Origin: Sphaerotilus natans
Lineage (GTDB): Bacteria; Pseudomonadota; Gammaproteobacteria; Burkholderiales; Burkholderiaceae_C
Direction: 5' to 3'
Length of the DNA stretch: 64,000 nt
NCBI RefSeq assembly: GCF_900156335.1
Contig: NZ_FTMZ01000016.1
Span: forward strand, 48,062-112,061
The position numbers were made by a program, and so were the translations under genes. This document shows positions 46,472 through 54,145 of the stretch, one piece after another. Under the pieces are notes generated by a model that had not been told where the DNA came from, ran no database searches, and saw nothing but the letters and a program-made list of their open reading frames with translations. Position 1 is the stretch's first letter, and each line of letters starts with the position of its first letter.

Positions 46472-48112
46472 ATGAAACGCCACCTCCTGTCCACCGCCCA
46501 GCCCACCCTGCTCGCGCTGCTGGCGACGTTGCCGCTGCTGCTGGCACTGCCGGGTGCCGGCGCACAGACGCCCGCCCCCGCTGCGCCAGCCACACCGGTG
46601 CCGGCATCGACGCCGGCCGCCTTCGGCTGCGCGCCGGTCTTCGGCAGCCAGCTCTTCGGCGGACGCTTCGCGCAGCAGTCGCTCGGCGGCTTCAACCCCG
46701 ACTACCGCATCGCGCCGGGCGACCGGGTGACGCTGCGGCTGTGGGGCGCCTTCAGCCTCGACACGACCCAGGCGGTCGACCCGCGCGGCCATCTCTTCCT
46801 GCCCAGCATCGGCCCGGTGCGGGTGCAGGGCGTGCGCAATGCCGAGCTCGACGCGGTGGTGCGCGAGCAGGTCGCGCGCACCTACCGCGCCAATGTGCAC
46901 AGCTACGCCAGCCTGGAGGCCGCGCAGCCGGTCAAGGTCTATGTGACCGGCTTCGTGCGCCAGCCCGGCCTGTACGGCGGCCTGTCGTCGGACTCGGTGC
47001 TGCGCTATCTCGACCTGGCCGGCGGCATCGATCCGGAGCGCGGCAGCTTCCTGGCGGTCGAGCTGCTGCGCGCCGGCGAGCTGCGCGCACGCATCGATCT
47101 CTACCGCTTCCTGCTCGAAGGCCGCATCGAGCCGCTGCAACTGCAGGACGGTGACACGCTGCTGGTGGCGCCGCGCCGCGCCAGCGTGAAGGTTTCCGGC
47201 GAGGCGGCCAACGCCTGCGCCTTCGAATTCGACGGCCCGCGCCTGCCCGGCGCGGCGCTGATGGCGCTGGCCCGCCCGCGTCCCGGCGCGACCCACATGG
47301 CGGTGGTGCGCCAGCGCGGCCCCGAGCGCCGCAGCGAATACCACCCGCTGGCCGAGGCTGGCGCGGTGCTGCTGGACGACGGCGACGAGGTCAGCTTCAC
47401 CGCCGACCGCATGCCCGGAACCCTCCTGGTGCGCATCGAGGGTGCGCACCGCGGCGAGCGCACCCTGGTGCTGCCCTACGGCGCGCGGCTGTCGGATGCG
47501 CTGGCGCGGCTGCGCCCGGCGCCGCTGGCCGATCTGGGTGCGCTGCAGCTGCAGCGCCGCTCGATCGCGCAGCGCCAGAAGGAGATGCTCGGCCAGGCGC
47601 TCGACCGGCTGGAGGCGCAGGCCCTGACCGCCCGCTCGGCCACCAACGAGGAAGCCCAGCTGCGCGGCCGCGAGGCCGAGCTGGTGCTGCAGTTCACGGG
47701 CCGCGCCCGCCAGATCGAGCCGCGCGGCCAGCTGGTGCTGCCCGACCCGACCCGCGCCGGCGACACCCCGCTGGAGGACGGCGACACGCTCGTCGTGCCC
47801 GAGCGCTCGGCGCAGGTGGCGGTGCATGGCGAGGTGCTGTTCCCGATGGCCATCGGCCACGACCCGGCACGCCGCGTCGACGACTACCTGCGCCTGGCCG
47901 GCGGCCCGTCCCAGCAGGCCGACACCAGCCGGGTGCTGCTGCTGAAGAGAAACGGCACCGTGGTCGAGACCCGCGGCGATGTCGTGCCCGCCCCCGGCGA
48001 CGAGCTGATGGTGCTGCCCAAGGCCGAGACCAAGCGGGTCGAGGTGGCGCGCGGCATCACGCAGGTGCTCTACCAGATCGCGGTGGTGGCGAAGGTGGCG
48101 CTGGGGCTGTGA
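46472..48112 (+). CDS. kpsD: Polysaccharide export outer-membrane protein, KpsD/Wza type
   Basis: A 546-residue secreted protein with a signal peptide of about 31 residues ending GAGA. DYRIAPGDRVTLRLWG is the start of the poly-saccharide-export domain, followed by SLBB-type repeats with VKVYVTGFVRQPGLYGG and VAVHGEVLFPMAIGHDPARRVDDYLRLAGG (parts). It has no lipobox Cys, as in E. coli KpsD. It forms the outer-membrane exit for capsule. The stop overlaps the next ATG by one base. Confidence 0.93.
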   Translation: MKRHLLSTAQPTLLALLATLPLLLALPGAGAQTPAPAAPATPVPASTPAAFGCAPVFGSQLFGGRFAQQSLGGFNPDYRIAPGDRVTLRLWGAFSLDTTQAVDPRGHLFLPSIGPVRVQGVRNAELDAVVREQVARTYRANVHSYASLEAAQPVKVYVTGFVRQPGLYGGLSSDSVLRYLDLAGGIDPERGSFLAVELLRAGELRARIDLYRFLLEGRIEPLQLQDGDTLLVAPRRASVKVSGEAANACAFEFDGPRLPGAALMALARPRPGATHMAVVRQRGPERRSEYHPLAEAGAVLLDDGDEVSFTADRMPGTLLVRIEGAHRGERTLVLPYGARLSDALARLRPAPLADLGALQLQRRSIAQRQKEMLGQALDRLEAQALTARSATNEEAQLRGREAELVLQFTGRARQIEPRGQLVLPDPTRAGDTPLEDGDTLVVPERSAQVAVHGEVLFPMAIGHDPARRVDDYLRLAGGPSQQADTSRVLLLKRNGTVVETRGDVVPAPGDELMVLPKAETKRVEVARGITQVLYQIAVVAKVALGL

Positions 48113-50232
48113 TGGACTATCTGCTCGTCGACCCGTTCGGTCAGGTCACGAGCGGCGTCACCAGCTACAGCCTCGCGGCCTGCGACAGCCTGCGACGGCT
48201 CGGCCTGAAGGTGGCCATGATCACCCGCCGTCCAGACGAGAGCATCGAGGACATGCGGCGCCGTCTGCCCGGCGAGGTGGAGCGTCTGGCCGGCCCGTCC
48301 ACGCTGGTCGAGGCCCCGGAGACGCTGGCGGTGACGCGTGACCTGCCCTCGGGCACGCGCCTGCACATCCGGCTGCACGGCTCGCGCCATTTCGGCGCCT
48401 GGCTGCAGGATCGGCATCGGCCGCGCGACGAGGCCGGCATCGCGGCAGAGCAGCACGAGATCGGACGTGCGCACCATGTGTCGGCCCCGTCGCTGGCAGC
48501 GCTGCGCAGCCATACCGACCACATGGGCCCCCTGCCCGAGGCCACGACGATCCATCCCCACCCCTGTCCGAGACCGGATCCACCGGTGTCCGCCGATGTT
48601 CACCCCGACGTCGACGTCCTGTTCCTCGGTCGCTGGCAGGATCTGAAAGGGCGCAGCTTCCTGCTCGAGCTGCAGCGCCGTCTTCCGCATCGTCGCTTCG
48701 CGGTCGCCTGCGGCGAAGAACGCCCCGCCAGTCTGCCCGCCTCGATCCGGCATCTGGCGGCCGCCACGCCCGTCGAGCGGGCCGCGGCGCTGGACCGGTG
48801 CCGGCTCGTCGTGCTGCCCAGCCTGTTCGAGACCGTGTCGATGGTCGCGCTGGAGGCGTGGTCGCGCAGCCGACCGGTGGTGGCATGGAACCATCTGGGC
48901 ATTGCCGAATATGCGGGCTCGCCCTTCCTGCATGGCGCCCGGCCGTGGCGAATGGACGATCTGGCTCGCCGCACCGAAGAAGCGCTCGAATCCAGCCTCT
49001 GTTGCGACTTCAGTTTCCTGACCCGCTCTCTAGACTGGGATTTCCAGCAGTCGACACGTGCACTGATCGACGGCCAGCCGCTCAGCTCGACCCGTCTGCG
49101 CCCCCCAGCCGACTGCGCCGACCTCGCCCAGGTCCTCGACACCATGCCTGCCCTGCCTCACCCCGACACGATGCACCTTTTCCAGCGAAGGATGCGCAAG
49201 CTGCTGCGCGATCCCGCGGCCTACTGGCGGGATTCGGCTCTGCGCCGGCAACTGGCACGACTGCGGCCAAGAGCCCCCTCGACGCCGACGGCACACGCCA
49301 GCATCGAACAGCGGCCCCAACCGCAACCCGCCGCTCCCGAGCCACCGGGCGAGCCTGTGGTGGCGCTGCTCGCACAATCTGCACCCACTGCACCGGCCCT
49401 CCGTCGGCCAGGCGTCGCCATCGGACACATCGGCCCGTCCGGCCTGGTCAAGCTCAAGACGCCCGCCAAGGGCGTGGAGGGCTGGCGCATCGCGCTGCTG
49501 CATGCGCACGACCAGCCGGAGCAGGCGGACACGCTGATCGAGCACCTGTCCAGCTTCGAGGATTTCGCGCCGACCCGCGCCGACCGCATCAGCGTCATCT
49601 CGTTCGAGATCGATCCGCATGAGTCCTCCGTCTCGCTGATCAACCGGATCGACCAGAAGAACAAGGAACTGATCGGGCAGATCGACCACCTGGTGATGCT
49701 GGATGCACCGGTGGCCCTGGCGCGGGCGCTGCGCTGCTGCAGCCCGAGACTGCGCACGCTGATGATCTCGACCCACGGCGACGATCTGCCCGGGCCGGAC
49801 GATGCCGACATGCATGTGTGCATCGATGCAGCGGCAGAGAAAGGCGAGTCCGCCTCATGGCGGCGGGAGATCACGATCGCCTCGGCGGATCGGCTCCCCC
49901 TGACCGTGATGCGGCTGCTGCGCGAAACCGGGCCGAAGTCGCTGGACATGCTGCTGCAGATCCTGGGTGAGCCGGTCTTCGATGCGGCCCTGCATGACGT
50001 CGACACCCGGCGCTTCCAGGGGCTGATCCGCCTGGACGGCGCCCCCCCTCCTCCGGCCGAGACCATGCACGAGTTCATCGCGGCGCTGTGCCCGCGCATC
50101 AGCAGCCTGTACGTGTCCGAGTCGGTCTACATGCGCTACCGCAGCCTGTGCGCCCCCATCGAGGCCGGCGGCGACCCCGCCGCCCTGATCGAGGCCTGCC
50201 TGCACGACGGAGTTCTGTTCGATGTCGCTTAA
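48112..50232 (+). CDS. Two-domain glycosyltransferase of the capsule locus
   Basis: A 706-residue protein. Residues 1-320 resemble a GT-B (GT4-type) glycosyltransferase: the opening VDPFGQVTSGVTSYSLAACDSLRRLG, the RWQDLKG strand and, at about 239-247, an E-x7-E donor motif (ETVSMVALE). A Pro-rich linker (about 385-420) leads to a C-terminal part of about 280 residues (IALLHAHDQPEQADTLIEHL to the end) that I do not recognise. A GTG one codon earlier is a possible start. The last 11 nt overlap the next gene. It probably builds the repeat unit; donor and acceptor are unknown. Confidence 0.72.
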   Translation: MDYLLVDPFGQVTSGVTSYSLAACDSLRRLGLKVAMITRRPDESIEDMRRRLPGEVERLAGPSTLVEAPETLAVTRDLPSGTRLHIRLHGSRHFGAWLQDRHRPRDEAGIAAEQHEIGRAHHVSAPSLAALRSHTDHMGPLPEATTIHPHPCPRPDPPVSADVHPDVDVLFLGRWQDLKGRSFLLELQRRLPHRRFAVACGEERPASLPASIRHLAAATPVERAAALDRCRLVVLPSLFETVSMVALEAWSRSRPVVAWNHLGIAEYAGSPFLHGARPWRMDDLARRTEEALESSLCCDFSFLTRSLDWDFQQSTRALIDGQPLSSTRLRPPADCADLAQVLDTMPALPHPDTMHLFQRRMRKLLRDPAAYWRDSALRRQLARLRPRAPSTPTAHASIEQRPQPQPAAPEPPGEPVVALLAQSAPTAPALRRPGVAIGHIGPSGLVKLKTPAKGVEGWRIALLHAHDQPEQADTLIEHLSSFEDFAPTRADRISVISFEIDPHESSVSLINRIDQKNKELIGQIDHLVMLDAPVALARALRCCSPRLRTLMISTHGDDLPGPDDADMHVCIDAAAEKGESASWRREITIASADRLPLTVMRLLRETGPKSLDMLLQILGEPVFDAALHDVDTRRFQGLIRLDGAPPPPAETMHEFIAALCPRISSLYVSESVYMRYRSLCAPIEAGGDPAALIEACLHDGVLFDVA

Positions 50233-51196
50233 GGTCCTGCATCTGTCGCCCACGCCGCTGGTAGCGGCCCCAGGCAAGCTGTCGCGCGCGCTGCGGCAGG
50301 CCGGTCACGACTCGCTGTGCGTCGCGCTGAACGACTATCCGAAGAACGGCCCGCTGCATGGCAAGTTCATCGACGACGTGACGCTGCTGGCCGAGGCCAG
50401 CAGCGAGGTGAAGGATCTGGTCGACGGCTTTGCCCGTGCCGCCGACGTGATCCACATCCACAACGACCTGCCGGCCAGCACGGTGCAGTGGCTGCGCGAG
50501 CTGTCGCCACGTGCGCGCTTCGTCTATCAGGTCCACTCCCCGCTGCGCGAAGGCCCGCTGTACTTCGAGCGTGCGCCTGCGCTTGGCCTGCCCATCAGTC
50601 GCCATCTGGTCGTGGGCCAATACCAGCCCCGCCACTATCCCGACTACCTGGCCGTGCCCAATCTCGTGCTGGACGAGCCCTTCTTGGCGCCCCGCCGCGA
50701 CGACGAGCCGCTGCGGGTCCTGTTCAGCCCGACGCACAGCCGCACCGGCCGCTGGAACGCGAAGTATTCCGAGCGGCTCGAAAAGGTGCTGCGCACGCTG
50801 CATGACCTCAAGCGCGTCGAGATCGTCTGGCCGACGGCACCGCTGTCGCCGTCGACGCTGATGGCGCTGCGCCGTACCTGCCATGCCTCGATCGACGAGA
50901 TCGTGACCGGTGCCTTCCACCAGGTCTCGATCGAGGGCCTGTGCGCAGGCAACGTGGTCATCAATCGGGCCGACTTCTTCTCGAAGTCGATGATGGCCTG
51001 CTGCGCCCGGGCGCCGGAGCTGCCCCCGTTCGTGCACGCCGACGAGAGCTCGATCGAGGACGTGCTGATCGATCTGGCGCTGTCGCCGCGGCGCACCGCG
51101 GAGCTGCAGGCAGCCTCGTTCCGCTATTTCGACGCCCATCTGCGCGCCGACCGTCTGGTGAACCGATTCGTGCACATCTATGAGACTCTTCACTGA
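50222..51196 (+). CDS. Putative GT-B glycosyltransferase
   Basis: A 324-residue cytosolic protein that opens LKVLHLSPTPLVAAPGKLSRALRQAGHDSLCVALND, read in parts, a Rossmann-type start with the strand-loop layout of GT4-like enzymes. VIHIHNDLPASTVQWL and FVYQVHSPLR follow, and AFHQVSIEGLCAGNVVIN is near the C-terminus with the Glu in the E-x7-E region. No membrane helix. It begins 11 nt inside the previous gene. A transfer reaction in capsule repeat-unit synthesis is inferred; sugar specificity cannot be told. Confidence 0.65.
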   Translation: MSLKVLHLSPTPLVAAPGKLSRALRQAGHDSLCVALNDYPKNGPLHGKFIDDVTLLAEASSEVKDLVDGFARAADVIHIHNDLPASTVQWLRELSPRARFVYQVHSPLREGPLYFERAPALGLPISRHLVVGQYQPRHYPDYLAVPNLVLDEPFLAPRRDDEPLRVLFSPTHSRTGRWNAKYSERLEKVLRTLHDLKRVEIVWPTAPLSPSTLMALRRTCHASIDEIVTGAFHQVSIEGLCAGNVVINRADFFSKSMMACCARAPELPPFVHADESSIEDVLIDLALSPRRTAELQAASFRYFDAHLRADRLVNRFVHIYETLH

Positions 51197-51911
51197 CCCC
51201 TGGGCGCACCTGCGCGGCCGCCATGGCGGCGAGACGGCCTTCATCCTGGGCAACGGCCCCTCGATCTGCCGCGAGGACCTCTCCCGGCTGCGCGGCCGGC
51301 TGAGCATCGGCATGAACGCCTCGACCCAGCTGGAGGTGGCACACGGCTTCGTGCAGACCTACTACACCGTGTCGGACCGGCGCTTCCTGACACATCCCGA
51401 CAAGCGCCGCTGGGCCACCGGCGACCTGAATCCCGGCACGGTGCGCGTGCTGCGCGCCGACCTGCGCCCCGACGACGATCCCGGCCCGAACCGGACGCTG
51501 TACACCCCGCACATCCGGCGTGACGGCTGGTCGCGCGATCTGGGCATCGGCTTCCACTACGGCTGCACGACGACGATGCTGGCGGTGCAGCTGGCCGCCC
51601 ACCTCGGCTGCAGACGCATCTGCCTGCTCGGCGTCGACCTGCGCTATGCCCCGGAATCGCCGCGCTTCTATGCCGAGGTCGATCCGCAGGTCGAGGATGC
51701 CTTCACCTCGGTGCAGATCTGGAACCTGTCGAACGCAGGCAGGGTACTGCGCGCCGAAGGACGCGAGCTGATCAACTGCAGCGAGTCCTCGCTGCTGCGG
51801 CCCTATCTGCCCTTCGTGCGCTTCAGCGAGCTGGCCGACCTGCCAGCCACGGACGACCCGGCCGTGAAGATCGGCACGCGGGACACCGACACAGCCTGCT
51901 GCGCAGGATGA
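51180..51911 (+). CDS. GNGPS-motif protein (DUF115/GT42-like)
   Basis: A 243-residue protein. AFILGNGPSICREDLSRLRGRLSIGMNAS (parts, about 20-48) and GCTTTMLAVQLAAHLGCRRICLLGVDLRY (parts) resemble DUF115/MAF-type proteins and the GNGPS nucleotide-binding strand of GT42 sialyltransferases. The first 17 nt overlap the previous gene and the stop overlaps the next start (ATGA). It may add a sialic-acid-like or other nucleotide-linked sugar, but no CMP-sugar synthesis genes occur in this window. The assignment is tentative. Confidence 0.6.
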   Translation: MRLFTDPWAHLRGRHGGETAFILGNGPSICREDLSRLRGRLSIGMNASTQLEVAHGFVQTYYTVSDRRFLTHPDKRRWATGDLNPGTVRVLRADLRPDDDPGPNRTLYTPHIRRDGWSRDLGIGFHYGCTTTMLAVQLAAHLGCRRICLLGVDLRYAPESPRFYAEVDPQVEDAFTSVQIWNLSNAGRVLRAEGRELINCSESSLLRPYLPFVRFSELADLPATDDPAVKIGTRDTDTACCAG

Positions 51912-53092
51912 GTGCCCGCCTGCTGCCCGCACGCTGGCGCGAGCTGCGCGAGTCGCTCGCGCTCGAGCCGGACATGATCGACCCGGGCGGACCTCTCGAC
52001 GGCGTGATCGGGAAGATCGAGGCCTGGCTGGCACGCGTCGCACCCGACGTGTCCGCCGGCACCGCGCGACGCCTGGTGCTGCAGCTGGCCGGCCACCTCT
52101 TCCCGGCCCAAGCCCGGCCGAACACCGCGGACATCGTCGATCTGGCCGTCCACCGCTGTCTGCAGCCCGGCGCCCCCCGCCCTCCGGCCCATGCGACCTA
52201 TGCCGACTGGAAGGCCGTCACGGATCCCTGGCTGGCCGACACATCGTCCGCGGTCGCACCGGCCCTGGCCGGCGCGCTGCCGCTGCGTGACGAGGTCTGC
52301 AAGCTCGTCTTCGCGATGCTCGCAGGCCGCATGCCGTTCTCGCGCGAATATGTGCTGAAGCACTATGAGCGGACGCTGCACGGCAAGCCCTTCCTCCTCT
52401 TTCCGGCCCCGACTGGAACCGTGCGTCGGCTGGTCGTGCTGTTCTCCGGCTTTGCAGGTCGCAAGACCTTCAACCGCTACTCCTGGTACTGGGACGAAAG
52501 CGAGGCCTGGCAGGGCGACACCGCACGGCTCTTCCTGTGCGACGAATCCAGCCACTGGTATGTCGGTCCCGCGGACAGGGATGAGCGAGGCGTCTGGCGC
52601 GACATCATCCTGTCGACGCTGAAGTCGCTGGGCCTGCAGCGCTCGCAGGTCATCACGCTGGGAGGGTCGATGGGAGGCTACGGTGCGCTGCGCCTCGCGA
52701 TCGAGCTCGGCCTGCGGGCAGCCATCGCGGTCAACCCTCAACTCGATCTGCGCTCCGCGCTGCGCTACAAGGAAGACTCCTGGGAACGGCAGATCAGGGC
52801 CTGCGGACCAAACTTCCAGGACATCGCCGACCTGATCCACCGGCACGAAAGCTGCCCTGTGCTCTATCTCGAGCACAGCCAGAGCCCCTGCGACAGCAGC
52901 GGCGTGACCGAGGTGCTCCAGGCCCTGCGCGAGCACGGCGGCCTGGTCATCGAGCACACCACGTGCGACCGCCACCACCAGAGCGACCGACCGAGCCGGG
53001 AACAGATCGAGTCGCTGATCCGCTTCGTCGAGAGCTTCCCGCAGGCATGCGCCGGTCCGACCACCACTCCGACAGACCTGGCCCGATCCTGA
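51908..53092 (+). CDS. Alpha/beta-hydrolase of the capsule locus
   Basis: A 394-residue protein. The N-terminal 150 residues are helical and unrecognised. Residues about 165-385 form an alpha/beta-hydrolase domain with the nucleophile S254 in TLGGSMGGYGALRLA, preceded by VVLFSGFAGRKTFNRYSWYW. A likely acid and His lie in the later LYLEHSQSPCD and TTCDRHHQSD segments. No signal peptide is present, so it is probably cytosolic. It may trim or transfer an acyl or phosphodiester group on the polysaccharide; no clear homologue is recalled. Confidence 0.62.
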   Translation: MSARLLPARWRELRESLALEPDMIDPGGPLDGVIGKIEAWLARVAPDVSAGTARRLVLQLAGHLFPAQARPNTADIVDLAVHRCLQPGAPRPPAHATYADWKAVTDPWLADTSSAVAPALAGALPLRDEVCKLVFAMLAGRMPFSREYVLKHYERTLHGKPFLLFPAPTGTVRRLVVLFSGFAGRKTFNRYSWYWDESEAWQGDTARLFLCDESSHWYVGPADRDERGVWRDIILSTLKSLGLQRSQVITLGGSMGGYGALRLAIELGLRAAIAVNPQLDLRSALRYKEDSWERQIRACGPNFQDIADLIHRHESCPVLYLEHSQSPCDSSGVTEVLQALREHGGLVIEHTTCDRHHQSDRPSREQIESLIRFVESFPQACAGPTTTPTDLARS

Positions 53093-53137
53093 ACCGCCAC
53101 ACCACCCTCGCCACACCCCACAACGCCCTCGTCGAAC

Positions 53138-54145
53138 ATGTCCAGATCCACGCCCCTCGCCCAGGCCCGTCGCGTCATCGCGATGGAAATCGACGCCCTC
53201 TCGGCCATGTCGGCCCGGCTCGGACCCGAGTTCGAGCGGGCGGTCGCGCTGATCCTGCGCTGCGCCGGCCGCGTCATCGTCTGCGGCATGGGCAAGTCCG
53301 GCCACATCGGGCGCAAGATCGCCGCGACGATGGCCTCGACCGGCACCGCGGCCTTCTTCGTGCATCCGGGCGAGGCCTTTCACGGCGATCTCGGCATGAT
53401 CCTGCCGGAGGATGTCGTGCTGCTGATCTCCAACAGCGGCGAGACCGACGAGCTGGTGCGGCTGCTGCCCTTCCTGCAGCAGCAGGGCAATCCGATGGTG
53501 GCGATGACCGGCCGGGCCGACTCGGCGATCGGGCGCGCGGCCGACGTGGTGCTCGACATCGGCGTCGGGTGCGAGGCCTGCTCGAACAACCTGGCGCCGA
53601 CCAGCTCCACCACCGCGACGCTGGTGATGGGCGACGCGCTGGCCGTCACGCTCTCGGTGCTCAAGGGCTTCCGGCCGGAGGACTTCGCGCGCTTCCACCC
53701 CGGCGGCAGCCTGGGCCGGCGCCTGCTCACCCGCGTGTCCGACGTGATGCAGCGCGAGCGGCTGCCCTTCTGCGCCGAGAGCGCCAGCTTCCGCGAGGTG
53801 GTCCACGCCATCACCCGCGGCCGGCTGGGTCTGGTGCTGGTGGGCACACCGGCCGCGCTGGCGGGCATCATCACCGACGGTGACATCCGCCGCGCCTTCG
53901 AGCGCCATGCCAATCCGATGAATCTGAGCGCCGCCGACATCATGAGCGCCCGCCCGCGCACCGTCGACGCCGACACCCGGCTGGCCGAGGCGGAGAGCTG
54001 GATGCGCGAGCTGCGCGTGCAGGCGCTGGTCGCGCTGGATGCGCGCCAGCAGGTCTGCGGCGTGGTGCAGCTGCTCAGCCAGGAGCCGGGCTGGAGCGCA
54101 CCGGCTCCCGCGCCCGATCTCGCGCTCGAGACCCGCGGGCCGTGA
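53138..54145 (+). CDS. kpsF: Arabinose-5-phosphate isomerase KpsF/KdsD
   Basis: A 335-residue cytosolic enzyme making D-arabinose 5-phosphate, the Kdo precursor. The SIS domain (about 30-190) has CGMGKSGHIGRKIAATMASTG, FVHPGEAFHGDLGM and SNSGETDELVRLLPF. The phrase NLAPTSSTTATLVMGDALAV is invariant; the position before it reads CSN where CPL is common. Two CBS domains follow (about 205-320), with IITDGDIRRAF. It starts the Kdo-linker half of the locus and overlaps kpsC by 4 nt. Confidence 0.93.
   Translation: MSRSTPLAQARRVIAMEIDALSAMSARLGPEFERAVALILRCAGRVIVCGMGKSGHIGRKIAATMASTGTAAFFVHPGEAFHGDLGMILPEDVVLLISNSGETDELVRLLPFLQQQGNPMVAMTGRADSAIGRAADVVLDIGVGCEACSNNLAPTSSTTATLVMGDALAVTLSVLKGFRPEDFARFHPGGSLGRRLLTRVSDVMQRERLPFCAESASFREVVHAITRGRLGLVLVGTPAALAGIITDGDIRRAFERHANPMNLSAADIMSARPRTVDADTRLAEAESWMRELRVQALVALDARQQVCGVVQLLSQEPGWSAPAPAPDLALETRGP

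Noticed and set aside
48105..48112. GTG one codon before the ATG of the capsule two-domain protein as a start.
   Set aside because: ATG 48112 directly overlaps the kpsD stop in the usual TGATG arrangement; the difference is one residue.
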